Below are positions 35,170-42,642 of a stretch of DNA of 51,887 nt, one piece after another. The notes under the pieces are model-generated. The model searched no databases, was not told the origin of the DNA, and worked only from the letters and a program-made list of their open reading frames with translations. The stretch lies in the NCBI GenBank assembly GCA_903839695.1, contig CAIMDI010000017.1, forward strand, positions 1 through 51,887, given 5' to 3'. A program made the translations under genes and the position numbers. The stretch is from Candidatus Tayloriibacteriota bacterium (GTDB lineage Bacteria; Patescibacteriota; Minisyncoccia; Phycocordibacterales; PALSA-1337). How positions within the stretch are numbered: position 1 is the stretch's first letter; every line of letters starts with the position of its first letter.

Positions 35170-35210
35170 TAAATATGTTACATTACATAGTAATAGATCA
35201 TATAAATTCA

Positions 35211-36437
35211 ATGAATAATTTAAATAATATACAAATGAATACAAATGAGGCAGACATAGAAAAAGTGCTTTCTCGCGGAATAGAGGCTCTTTTTCCAAAT
35301 AAAGATTTTTTAAAAAGTAAAATGATCAAGGGCGAAAGACTAACCCTTTATTTGGGGGTTGATCCTACAGGTCCAACGCTTCACCTTGGTCATGCTATAC
35401 CATTAAAGAAGTTAGGTGAATTTCAAAAACTCGGTCATCAAATCATATTATTGATAGGGGATTTTACTGCAATGATAGGAGATCCTTCAGATAAAACAGC
35501 AGCAAGAAAAAAACTTACTAGGGATCAAGTATTAGAAAATTGTAAAGAATATAAAAAACAAGTATCACCTTTTATTTCCTTCGAAGGATCAAACCCAGCA
35601 TTATTAAAATTTAATTCTGAATGGTTGTCTAAAATGAATTTTGGAGATGTTTTAGAACTTGCTTCACTTATGACTGTTGATCAAATGTTAAAAAGAGATA
35701 TGTTTGCGCGTCGTATTGAAGAGGGGAGGCCTATTTATATTCATGAATTTATGTATCCCTTAATGCAAGGCTATGACTCTGTTGCTATGAATGTAGACGG
35801 AGAAATAGGTGGAAATGACCAAACGTTTAACATGCTTACTGGCCGAGACCTTATAAAAACATTAAAAGGTAAAGAAAAATTTGTCGTTACAACAAAACTT
35901 CTCACAGACTCTTCTGGTAAAAAAATGGGAAAAACAGAGGGTAATATGGTAAGTTTAAATCAATCACCAGAAGATATTTTTGGAAAGATCATGAGTTGGT
36001 CAGATGAACTTATTTTGCCTGGACTTGAAATAGCAACATCGATACCCAATGAGGACATAGAGTCTATCAAAAAAATGCTTGAGTCCGGATCAAATCCAAA
36101 GGATTATAAAATGATACTAGCAAAAGAAATTGTTACCATGATACATGGAGCAGATTCTGCCGAAGTTGCACAAAAATCTTTTGAAAATACTTTTTCAAAA
36201 GGTGAAATACCAGAAGATATAAAAGAAATAGAAGCTAGTTCGGGTTCTTTGCTTAGAGATTTGTTGGTAAAGGGTGGTATTGTAAGTTCAAATGCTGATT
36301 GGAAAAGGTTGGTGGAGGGCAATGCTATATCATTTTTGGAAAAAGATGAAACAGTTTCCGATATACTTATTAAAATAGAGAAAGACTGCACAGTACGTGT
36401 TGGTAAAAAGAGATTTGCTAAAATAAAGATTAAGTAA
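35211..36437 (+). CDS. tyrS: Tyrosyl-tRNA synthetase
   Basis: Charges tRNA-Tyr. Class I motifs: the HIGH equivalent HLGHAIPL in DPTGPTLHLGHA near residue 55, GDFTAMIGDPSDK, and the KMSKS equivalent KKMGKTEGN. The C-terminal S4 RNA-binding domain (about 345-405) has LLVKGGIVSSNADWKRLVEG. ATG 35211 is the likely start because TATAAA (35201-35206) lies just before it; ATG 35235 is also possible. The upstream frame to 35148 overlaps the PBP start and is not conserved-looking. The motif arrangement resembles the TyrZ-like subgroup, but that is a weak inference. Confidence 0.95.
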   Translation: MNNLNNIQMNTNEADIEKVLSRGIEALFPNKDFLKSKMIKGERLTLYLGVDPTGPTLHLGHAIPLKKLGEFQKLGHQIILLIGDFTAMIGDPSDKTAARKKLTRDQVLENCKEYKKQVSPFISFEGSNPALLKFNSEWLSKMNFGDVLELASLMTVDQMLKRDMFARRIEEGRPIYIHEFMYPLMQGYDSVAMNVDGEIGGNDQTFNMLTGRDLIKTLKGKEKFVVTTKLLTDSSGKKMGKTEGNMVSLNQSPEDIFGKIMSWSDELILPGLEIATSIPNEDIESIKKMLESGSNPKDYKMILAKEIVTMIHGADSAEVAQKSFENTFSKGEIPEDIKEIEASSGSLLRDLLVKGGIVSSNADWKRLVEGNAISFLEKDETVSDILIKIEKDCTVRVGKKRFAKIKIK

Positions 36438-36462
36438 AATAAACAAACAAAATCAATTTAAC

Positions 36463-36491
36463 TGGTTTGAAATATCTTGTATTTAAAACCA
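36463..36491. terminator. Hairpin between convergent tyrS and the 75-residue gene
   Basis: TGGTTT and AAACCA close a stem continued, after one mismatch, by AAATA/TATTT. No clear T run on either side, so the terminator role is uncertain. Confidence 0.35.
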
Positions 36492-36505
36492 ATGTCGGGT
36501 ATTTA

Positions 36506-36733
36506 TTATTGCTCCCACTTGTCTTTAAAAGGATCAACTTCGTCGTCATCAAGTATTCCTGATTCCTCGTCTTCATCCTCTTCGTCAATTTCTTCGATTA
36601 AGACAATAGCCTCGTCTTCTAATAGTAAATCTGGGTCAAGGATTTTTTCTGTTTCTTTTTCTTCACCAACTACGGCCTTTTTTTTACCAACCTTTTTTTC
36701 TTCTGTTTTTGCTTTAACTTTTGCTTTTGGCAT
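36506..36733 (-). CDS. Small charge-segregated protein of unknown function
   Basis: 75 residues. The N-terminal third is lysine-rich (MPKAKVKAKTEEKKVGKKKA), while residues 35-68 are almost purely acidic (EEIDEEDEDEESGILDDDE). It ends in PFKDKWEQ. It probably lacks a compact fold, and such a polypeptide could act as a nucleic-acid or ribosome-associated factor, but no family is recognised. It follows ruvC on the minus strand after 92 bases and converges on tyrS. Confidence 0.6.
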   Translation of the reverse strand: MPKAKVKAKTEEKKVGKKKAVVGEEKETEKILDPDLLLEDEAIVLIEEIDEEDEDEESGILDDDEVDPFKDKWEQ

Positions 36734-36825
36734 ATTTTTTATTTAATTTATTAAATAATCTTTAGGATTTCATATTTGTAACAAAACTAATTAACTTTTG
36801 CAAATTATTGAGGCTGTGGAAAACT

Positions 36826-37296
36826 TTAAATAGCCTTTTCTTTAACATGAGCCTGGCAGGTGAGTGCGACAGCTATGGCGTCATATTCGTCATCAAGCGC
36901 CTTTTTAGCCTTAATTTTTAACAATAATGGAATCATTTTGATTATTTGTGATTTATCACTAGCGCCATGACCAGTAACAGCCACCTTAATTTCTGGTGGA
37001 CTATATTCATATATTTTTATATTTTTTAAACTTGCTTCATAAGATATTACTCCACGTGCTTCTGCTACTCGCATGGCTGTTTTTTGATTTTTTGTAATAA
37101 AAAGTGATTCTAAAGCCATAACATCCGGAGAAAACTCTTTTATTATTTGACCTATTCTAATACCAATTTCCCTAAGCCTTTTGTGAAAATCATCTTTTGG
37201 TGAAGTAGAAAAACACTCTGAGTGAAGTAAAATATTTTTCTCCACAATGGCAATTCCAACTCTATCGTATCCAGGATCTATTCCTAGGATTCTCAT
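36826..37296 (-). CDS. ruvC: Holliday junction resolvase RuvC
   Basis: Cuts four-way junctions made by recombination. 156 residues with the catalytic acidic set: Asp7 in ILGIDPGYDRVGIA, Glu in ALESLFITKNQKTAMRV, and the C-terminal Asp pair in ALDDEYDAIAVAL. The basic loop is GHGASDKSQIIKM. It is the last core gene of the ruvB-dinD-yebC-ruvC operon and starts 2 bases after yebC. No ruvA is in the window. Confidence 0.95.
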   Translation of the reverse strand: MRILGIDPGYDRVGIAIVEKNILLHSECFSTSPKDDFHKRLREIGIRIGQIIKEFSPDVMALESLFITKNQKTAMRVAEARGVISYEASLKNIKIYEYSPPEIKVAVTGHGASDKSQIIKMIPLLLKIKAKKALDDEYDAIAVALTCQAHVKEKAI

Positions 37297-37298
37297 GA

Positions 37299-37832
37299 TT
37301 ATTCAGCGTTAGTGTACACTTCCTGAACCTCATCATTTTCTTCTAGAGCTTCAACAAGTGCATGTAATTTTTCTATATCTTCATCTTCAAGTGGCATTGT
37401 TGTTGTTGCTGTGATTATTCCATCTGAACCTTTTGAGAATGCCCAAGCAGCACTACCAGGGGAGGCGAGCTCTGCTCCATGTCTAGCTAGTATAGCTTTT
37501 ATTTCCTGAGCCGCTTTGTTTCTATTGTCTGTTAATGCCTCAATAAGAATAGCAATACCACCTGGTCCGTATGACTCATATTGAATATTCTCCATTTGAG
37601 CACTATTGTCTGTGGTAGCTTTCTTTATGGCTCTATCAATGGTGTCGTTTGGCATATTTGCTTTTCTTGCCTTTTCAATTGCCAAAGCTAATCCAGGAGA
37701 TTTTAAGTTTCCTCCAGCTTTCTTTGCCTCTACTGTGATAAAGCGAACAAGTTTACCAAATACATTACTTTTCTTTGCGTCATTCGCCGCCTTTTGATGC
37801 TTTATTTTTGAAAATTTATTATGTCCTGACAT
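37299..37832 (-). CDS. yebC: Short YebC/PmpR-family protein
   Basis: YebC-family proteins act as transcription regulators or, for YebC2, in resolving ribosome stalling. The N-terminal domain (MSGHNKFSKIKHQKAANDAK to about 80) and central YGPGGIAILIEALTDNRNKA are typical, and the protein ends with the family terminus VEALEENDEVQEVYTNAE. Total length is only 177 residues against about 240. After AAWAFSKGSDGIITA about 60-70 residues, the third alpha/beta domain inserted in this region, are missing. No frameshift is visible, so it is a natural short form. yebC-ruvC pairing is classical. Confidence 0.9.
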   Translation of the reverse strand: MSGHNKFSKIKHQKAANDAKKSNVFGKLVRFITVEAKKAGGNLKSPGLALAIEKARKANMPNDTIDRAIKKATTDNSAQMENIQYESYGPGGIAILIEALTDNRNKAAQEIKAILARHGAELASPGSAAWAFSKGSDGIITATTTMPLEDEDIEKLHALVEALEENDEVQEVYTNAE

Positions 37833-37833
37833 A

Positions 37834-38700
37834 TTATTTATTTTTAATTAATTTTAATGCGTTTTTAATTTCTTCCTTTTGTTTTTTTTCCAATTCCTTC
37901 ATTTCTTTCTTGTGTCTCGCTTGCATTTTCTTTATATCCTCCGCGGGTGGTAGGGATTCTGGATAAATATTTGACTTAATTAACACACCCCTTACATTTC
38001 TGTTGTTTGCCACATGTTCATTAAGTATACTACCTTTACCCTGAAGATTTTTCTTTTTAGTGTTTTCTGTTGTTATTGCTGTGGCGAATTCTTTTGCGGA
38101 TATTGTTACTTTTGGTAATGCATCTGCTAGTGGTTTATCTTTCGAAACACCAAGTCCCTTCTTCATGTCATCAGTTGTTTTTCCACCAAACAAAGCCTTG
38201 TCGCCAAAACTGCGTATTTCAGATATACCTCGTCCATCAACACCTCTAGAAAATGCAACTACTACAAATTCTTTTTCTGCCAAAGTAAGTTTTTCCCTAG
38301 CACTAATCCTTTCAAATTCCTCAATCCTTTTTTCTATTAATTCCATTTTCCTTGTCTGTGTTATGAAATATGCCTGTGCGAACGCAATCTCAGTTTTTCT
38401 AGGATCTCCATTTAGGGCGATCAGATAACAGGCATATCTTGTAAGTTTTATATCTTTTATCTCTTTTTCCAAATTCATGCCCATTTTTACGATTTTCGTG
38501 ACCTCACGAAAATGGTCTGGAACCGAACCTTTTGATTTCTCACACGCCTCTTTTGCTCTTTGAACAGCTGTTTCAAAGTTTTCCCAACGCAAATATCCTA
38601 GTAGAGGATATAAATCTCTGGCATACCAATACTCTATACCATTTTCTCGACGGGCGTCATCAAAGGTTTTGTAAAGTGTTTGTAATTCTTTGTTCTCCAT
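37834..38700 (-). CDS. dinD: DNA damage-inducible protein D (DinD)
   Basis: About 288 residues. DinD hallmarks are visible: ENGIEYWYARDLYPLLGYLRW (BRO-N-like fold), NFETAVQRAKEACE, VPDHFREVTKIVKMG, LTRYACYLIALNGDP, VDGRGISEIRSFGDKALFGG and the late GVLIKSNIYPESLPP followed by a coiled coil. In E. coli DinD is SOS-induced and inhibits RecA filaments. I chose ATG 38700 over GTG 38706. It is one base from yebC and is embedded between ruvB and ruvC, linking it to recombination control. Confidence 0.92.
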   Translation of the reverse strand: MENKELQTLYKTFDDARRENGIEYWYARDLYPLLGYLRWENFETAVQRAKEACEKSKGSVPDHFREVTKIVKMGMNLEKEIKDIKLTRYACYLIALNGDPRKTEIAFAQAYFITQTRKMELIEKRIEEFERISAREKLTLAEKEFVVVAFSRGVDGRGISEIRSFGDKALFGGKTTDDMKKGLGVSKDKPLADALPKVTISAKEFATAITTENTKKKNLQGKGSILNEHVANNRNVRGVLIKSNIYPESLPPAEDIKKMQARHKKEMKELEKKQKEEIKNALKLIKNK

Positions 38701-38854
38701 TATCACATTCTACTCCTTGAAAGTGACTTGTAAACTTATCATCAACAAAGAATTGTTTTGTAATTATTTCCTTTGTAATGGGCACCTTTATTTTAAAATA
38801 CTCTACATTGACCTTTATTAATTTCCTCTCACTACCAGGTGTTTCAAACACCAC
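38660..38854 (-). CDS. Doubtful small ORF between ruvB and dinD
   Basis: A 64-residue frame with a GTG start, beginning 27 bases after the ruvB stop and overlapping the start of dinD by about 40 bases. It has no motif. It is listed because the ruvB-dinD gap of about 180 bases is unusually large for this operon. The first part (ERKLIKVNVEYFKIKVPI) has an amphipathic, protein-like pattern and could be a remnant. Confidence 0.2.
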   Translation of the reverse strand: MVFETPGSERKLIKVNVEYFKIKVPITKEIITKQFFVDDKFTSHFQGVECDNGEQRITNTLQNL

Positions 38855-38880
38855 CTTTCCTGCACCTATTCCATAATATT

Positions 38881-39879
38881 TTATTTTTTTAGTTCCAAAT
38901 GCCCATAAGCCTTTTCTGTAGCAGTTCTTCCGCGTGCCGTACGCTCTAGCAACCCTAATTGTATGAGATATGGTTCATACACCTCCTCTATCGTTGCCTG
39001 TTCTTCTGATAGGGCAGCAGCTATGGTATTCAATCCCACCGGACCACCTTTAAACTTCTCAATCATAACTTTTAATATATCTCGGTCGGCGCCATTTAAA
39101 CCTAGATTATCAATACCTAGCATTTTTAATGCTTTTTCTACAGACTCTTTTGTTAAAGAGGTTTTGTTTATTTGTGCATAATCTCTACATCTTTTTAAAA
39201 AGTAATTTGCTGTTCTTGGTGTGAAACGACTACGTAAAGAAATTTCCTTAACAGCTTCTGGATGAATGTTTATATCAAGGATTTTTGCCGATCTTTTGAT
39301 GATTTCACCTATCTCTGATTCTGTATAAAATTCAAGTTTAAAAACACCACCAGAAAATCTTGATCTAAGTGGAGAAGATATCATTGCTATACGAGTAGTA
39401 GCTGCGATAAGTGTAAAAGAGGGGAGCTCAAGTTGAATTGTTCTTGCCGAAGGACCTTTTCCTATAATAATATCCAAAACACCGCTTTCCATCGCGGGAT
39501 AAAGTACTTCCTCAATAGCTTTGTTTAGTCTGTGTATTTCATCAATAAAAAGTATATCGCCGTGTGATAGATTTGTGAGAATTGATGCAAGATCACCAAC
39601 CTTAAGAATGGCTGGGCCTGAAGTTACTTTCATTTGTGTGCCGGTTTCCTTTGCTATCAGGTGAGCAAGAGTGGTTTTTCCTAAACCAGGTGGGCCGTAA
39701 AATAAAATATGCTCAGGAGGATGCTTTCTTTCTTGTGCGGCTGTCAAAAGTATATGCAAATTGTCTTTTATTGATTGTTGTCCTATGTAATCAGCCCACT
39801 TAGAAGGACGGAGTGTCTGGTCTAAATACCCAGTCTCTTTTTCTTGTTCAGAATTATTTTTAGAAATATTACTTGACAT
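38881..39879 (-). CDS. ruvB: Holliday junction branch-migration helicase RuvB
   Basis: AAA+ motor that drives branch migration with RuvA. 332 residues with the RuvB opening LRPSKWADYIGQQSIKDNL, Walker A FYGPPGLGKTTLAHLIA, Walker B ILFIDEIHRLN, sensor 1 TLIAATTRIAMIS, arginine-finger region PLRSRFSGGVFKLEFYT, and C-terminal winged helix ending RTARGRTATEKAY. It is the first gene of the minus-strand repair operon. Confidence 0.97.
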   Translation of the reverse strand: MSSNISKNNSEQEKETGYLDQTLRPSKWADYIGQQSIKDNLHILLTAAQERKHPPEHILFYGPPGLGKTTLAHLIAKETGTQMKVTSGPAILKVGDLASILTNLSHGDILFIDEIHRLNKAIEEVLYPAMESGVLDIIIGKGPSARTIQLELPSFTLIAATTRIAMISSPLRSRFSGGVFKLEFYTESEIGEIIKRSAKILDINIHPEAVKEISLRSRFTPRTANYFLKRCRDYAQINKTSLTKESVEKALKMLGIDNLGLNGADRDILKVMIEKFKGGPVGLNTIAAALSEEQATIEEVYEPYLIQLGLLERTARGRTATEKAYGHLELKK

Positions 39880-39901
39880 AACTATTAATATATGCTAAGC
39901 T
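39873..39901 (+). promoter_or_regulatory. Strong promoter of the plus-strand 6S-like RNA
   Basis: Perfect TTGACA (39873-39878), 17-base spacer ending in TGC, then TAAGCT (39896-39901). Predicted start about 39908. The -35 overlaps the ruvB start codon on the other strand. Confidence 0.55.
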
Positions 39902-39926
39902 ACTTGGGTAAGTGAATAGCGAAGCA

Positions 39927-39935
39927 ATTATAGCA
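39927..39935 (-). promoter_or_regulatory. Extended -10 promoter of ruvB (TGCTATAAT)
   Basis: Perfect minus-strand extended -10, start near 39920, giving a leader of about 41 bases. A second weaker box TATATT (39887-39892) lies 7 bases before the ATG and would give a leaderless form. Confidence 0.55.
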
Positions 39936-40188
39936 TTTTTACAGGAATCCTTCGGATTCATAAATCTCTAAACAATATAGTCCGTTTACTCGAACTATCT
40001 GGTGTAGTTTTGAGGACGTTCTGGTTATAAACCTTGTGTTTATTTACTGGGATTATCCTTGAGGCTACGTTTAACTTTTGGTGATCGCATTGAAAGTATT
40101 GTTTAGAGATTCATGCACCCGATTTTCTTAAGAAGTTTATATAAGAAAGAAAATCAAAACTCTATCTGCAATCAATATTACCTACTCT

Positions 40189-40222
40189 CCACTAAAAATT
40201 CAATTGACAGTGGTTTTCTTTT
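40189..40222 (+). terminator. Terminator of the 6S-like RNA
   Basis: CCACT (40189-40193) pairs with AGTGG (40209-40213), followed by TTTTCTTTT (40214-40222). Confidence 0.45.
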
Positions 40223-40234
40223 GCTTCGTAACAA

Positions 40235-41905
40235 TTAGTCTACAATAGAAATCACTCTTTGTAGTTCGTCAAAGGATGTGGTGCCCTGCAGTATCTTTAT
40301 AATACCATCTTGTTTAAGTGTAAGTATTGCTTGAGGTGCTGCAGCCTTTTCTATTTGATCAGCACTAGGATTATTTTCCAGTGTAGCGTTTACTTCAGGG
40401 GTCATAAGTATTCCTTCATAAATACCTATTCTTCCTTTGTATCCAGTGTGATTACATTTTTCACATTCGCTGGCCACAAAAATATTTGCTGGTATAGGGG
40501 GTATATCATTTTTATCATATATTGTTGAAATGATTTGGTCTATCATTATTTTATTTTCTCCATCAATAGGGACTGGTTTTTTACAGAACTCACAAAGTTT
40601 TCTAACCAAACGTTGAGCAAGAACTATATTTATTGCCGAACTAATAATTTTAGGATTTACTTTTAGATCTATAAGTCGAGGAAATGAACCAGCGGCGCTA
40701 TTTGTGTGAAGGGTAGAGAACACCAAGTGACCTGTAAGTGCAGAGTTGATAGCTATTGCCGCTGTTTCTCCATCTCGGATCTCACCAACCATTATTATAT
40801 CTGGATCTTGTCTAAGAGCTGCACGCAATCCATCTAGAAATGTGTATCCTTTATCATTAACTTGTGTTTGCACAATACCTTGTAGATGGTATTCGATAGG
40901 ATCCTCAATGGTAATAATTTTTACAGTTGGATTGTGTGCTTTTTTTAAGAAGGCATAAAGGGTTGTCGTTTTTCCAGAGCCTGTTGGTCCTGTTGTTAAA
41001 AGCATTCCATTGGGTTTGTCTATTTCTTTTAAAATAATATCAAGTAATTTTGGTGGTATACCAAGCTCCTCTAATGGAACACCGATAGACTTTGGATTTA
41101 GAATACGCATAACAATGGACTCGTTGTACGCTCCAGGAAGTATAGATGTACGTATTTCTATGTCCATATCTTTTACATGCACACTGAATCTTCCGTCTTG
41201 AGAGTCTTTTTTAATATTTAATTTTAATCCAGATAATAGTTTTACTCTTGAAAGTAATAGCCCATAAGTGTCTGCATCAAAATCTAAAACTTTTACAAGC
41301 ACTCCGTCCAATCTATATCTAAGTCTTATATAGTCCTCCTCTGGCTCAATGTGTATATCGGATGCTCCGGTTGCTAGGGCACCGGCAAGTATTGTTTCAA
41401 GTATTCTAGAAACTCTGTAACTCTTTTTCATAGAGAGGGTGTTTTCTAGTATAGAAATAATTGTTGGCAATCCGTTTGCTTTTTCTATGATTTCAGATAT
41501 TTCATCGCTCGCTACTTCCAAAGAGCCGGCTTTACTTTCATATGCAAAAGAAAGGTCTTTATAAGAATTCCATGCTTTTTCTAAACTGACCGTAGAACAA
41601 ATATAAAGTACAGGCAATAAACCTTTTGCTTTTAGATTGTTTAAAATTTCTTGAACCTTTGGGTCTTCTGGTATTCTTGTTGCAATTTTGACTTTTTTAT
41701 CTATAAGAGCAAATGCAGCCATTTTGTTTTGTCTGGCAGTATTTTCTTCTATTAATCTTAATGCATCAGTGTTTATAGAATTTACAGTTAGGTCAATGTA
41801 TTCAATACCATATTTACCTGAAAGGAGTTGTACTAATTCTTCCTCCTCTCTTTTTAATAGATCACCAACTCTTCTATTTTGTTTATCTTCGTCAAATTGA
41901 ATCAT
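40235..41905 (-). CDS. pilB: Type IV pilus assembly ATPase, PilB/GspE family
   Basis: Hexameric extension ATPase of type IV pili or type II secretion. The N-terminal T2SSE_N-like region (RRVGDLLKREEEELVQLLSG) spans about 1-140. The catalytic domain has ASDIHIEPEEDYIRLRYRLDG, Walker A TGPTGSGKTTTLYAF near 308, Asp box IITIEDPIEYHL, Walker B DPDIIMVGEIRDGETAAIAI, His box TGHLVFSTLHTNSA and the zinc tetracysteine CEFCKKP...CEKCNHTGYKGRIGIYE. I start it at ATG 41905; the longer frame to 42001 runs through its TATAAT promoter. No other pilus genes are adjacent. In Patescibacteria type IV pili serve attachment and DNA uptake. Confidence 0.95.
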   Translation of the reverse strand: MIQFDEDKQNRRVGDLLKREEEELVQLLSGKYGIEYIDLTVNSINTDALRLIEENTARQNKMAAFALIDKKVKIATRIPEDPKVQEILNNLKAKGLLPVLYICSTVSLEKAWNSYKDLSFAYESKAGSLEVASDEISEIIEKANGLPTIISILENTLSMKKSYRVSRILETILAGALATGASDIHIEPEEDYIRLRYRLDGVLVKVLDFDADTYGLLLSRVKLLSGLKLNIKKDSQDGRFSVHVKDMDIEIRTSILPGAYNESIVMRILNPKSIGVPLEELGIPPKLLDIILKEIDKPNGMLLTTGPTGSGKTTTLYAFLKKAHNPTVKIITIEDPIEYHLQGIVQTQVNDKGYTFLDGLRAALRQDPDIIMVGEIRDGETAAIAINSALTGHLVFSTLHTNSAAGSFPRLIDLKVNPKIISSAINIVLAQRLVRKLCEFCKKPVPIDGENKIMIDQIISTIYDKNDIPPIPANIFVASECEKCNHTGYKGRIGIYEGILMTPEVNATLENNPSADQIEKAAAPQAILTLKQDGIIKILQGTTSFDELQRVISIVD

Positions 41906-41958
41906 TTTGTTAATGTTATTTGTATTTATTATAACGTATAAGATGATTTTGCTATCTA

Positions 41959-42014
41959 TTGACATTGCCATCAAATATGATATAATATAGGTAAAGCTCA
42001 AATGTCTTGAGCTT
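41959..42014 (+). promoter_or_regulatory. Consensus promoter and 5' leader hairpin
   Basis: Perfect TTGACA (41959-41964), 16-base spacer ending in TGA, perfect TATAAT (41981-41986). Predicted start about 41993, immediately followed by an 8-bp hairpin AAGCTCAA-ATGTC-TTGAGCTT (41994-42014). This is the strongest promoter in the window and one of very few with a real 5' UTR. A 5'-terminal stem of this type can stabilise mRNA. Confidence 0.8.
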
Positions 42015-42036
42015 GTGAAAGGAAAAAAGAGAAAAT

Positions 42037-42522
42037 ATGAGAAGTTCTTTTAAAATCTTGTTGGTAGCATTTGTGTTGGTTATGTTTGGTAGTATGGCAG
42101 GGCACGCTGAGACTTCGCTGAAAAAACTTTTCAGCCTTAAGAAAGCGGAGGGTGAAAGCCCTTATGTCCGTACACCACCGGCTCCACCAATGCCAACGGA
42201 AACGAACCCGAGCAGTGTCCAAGTGTTCGTACTCATGCCCAATGAGGCGATACCTTGGAGCCGGGTTGCACCAAAACCAGCCGACAGAACGGGTGAAACC
42301 GTTTTGTATAAAGACGGTTTAGAAATGGTCCGGTACTACTATGTGCGCGGCGACCAGTGGGTCGCCGAATACAGTGAAGTACGAAAGGGAAGATGGGTGA
42401 AAGTTGTGACAGTCACAACCACACTCTCTTGGTCCTATGGTGCATGGACCAACAAGGTGGTGGTCTCACCACCAGTCATGGTTCCAGACCGTGGAACCAA
42501 AAGCAGTAGAGGTAGACATTAA
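42037..42522 (+). CDS. Secreted protein of unknown function, compositionally foreign
   Basis: 161 residues. A clear signal peptide (FKILLVAFVLVMFGSMAGHA, cleavage before ETS) is followed by a small mature domain rich in Pro, Val, Thr, Trp and Tyr (VRTPPAPPMPTETNP, then VRYYYVRGDQWVAEYSEVRK and WSYGAWTNKVVV). It looks like a beta-rich extracellular or periplasmic protein. G+C is plainly higher than in all neighbours, with GTC, CCG, ACC, CGG and GCG codons common. It has a 44-base leader with purine-rich GAAAGG, a consensus promoter and tandem hairpins at its end. No family is recognised. High expression and either recent transfer or selection on codon use are likely. Confidence 0.75.
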   Translation: MRSSFKILLVAFVLVMFGSMAGHAETSLKKLFSLKKAEGESPYVRTPPAPPMPTETNPSSVQVFVLMPNEAIPWSRVAPKPADRTGETVLYKDGLEMVRYYYVRGDQWVAEYSEVRKGRWVKVVTVTTTLSWSYGAWTNKVVVSPPVMVPDRGTKSSRGRH

Positions 42523-42578
42523 TTGCTACCTCTGCAACCCAGCCCCTCTCAAATTGAGATGTGGGCTGGTTTTTGTTT
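42506..42578 (+). terminator. Tandem hairpins ending the foreign secreted-protein gene
   Basis: AGAGGTAG (42508-42515) pairs with CTACCTCT (42526-42533), placing the TAA stop in the loop. A second stem CCAGCCC (42539-42545)/GGGCTGG (42563-42569), with inner TCTCAA/TTGAGA, is followed by TTTTTGTTTT. The second is a textbook Rho-independent terminator. Confidence 0.88.
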
Positions 42579-42642
42579 TATTTATATTAAATTTTCTTAT
42601 TTATGCTATATTTATTTTAATAAAATAATTTTGCCATATAAA

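Larger units (their letters stand above)
39908..40222 (+). ncRNA. Probable structured RNA, 6S-like rod
   Basis: 355 gene-free bases between ruvB and pilB. AATCTCTAAACAATA (39963-39977) is perfectly complementary to TATTGTTTAGAGATT (40097-40111), extended by CAT/ATG beyond one mismatch. Inside is a large bubble, then GTAG/CTAC, GAGGA/TCCTT (with a GU pair that exists only on the plus strand) and an ATAAAC-CTTGT-GTTTAT tip. Closing stem, wide central bubble and apical stem is the design of 6S RNA. Side hairpins lie at 39944-39958 and 40121-40155. Promoter and terminator bracket about 310 bases. CGAAGCAA (39920-39927) can also pair with TTGCTTCG (40221-40228). The family is not certain. Confidence 0.5.

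Noticed and set aside
36463-36491. Strong bidirectional terminator between tyrS and the 75-residue gene
   Set aside because: A hairpin exists but neither side has a clear T run, so it is listed only at low confidence.
40112-40234. Minus-strand promoter TTGAAT-17-TAATAT (40175-40203) as the origin of the 6S-like RNA
   Set aside because: The box is plausible, but the GU pair in the upper stem and the T-run terminator both fit the plus strand. Kept only as a possible upstream ruvB promoter.
42437-42642. Coding extension upstream of tsaE from 42523, and another frame at 42437
   Set aside because: Both run through the terminator of the preceding gene. The TsaE family start is at ATG 42643.
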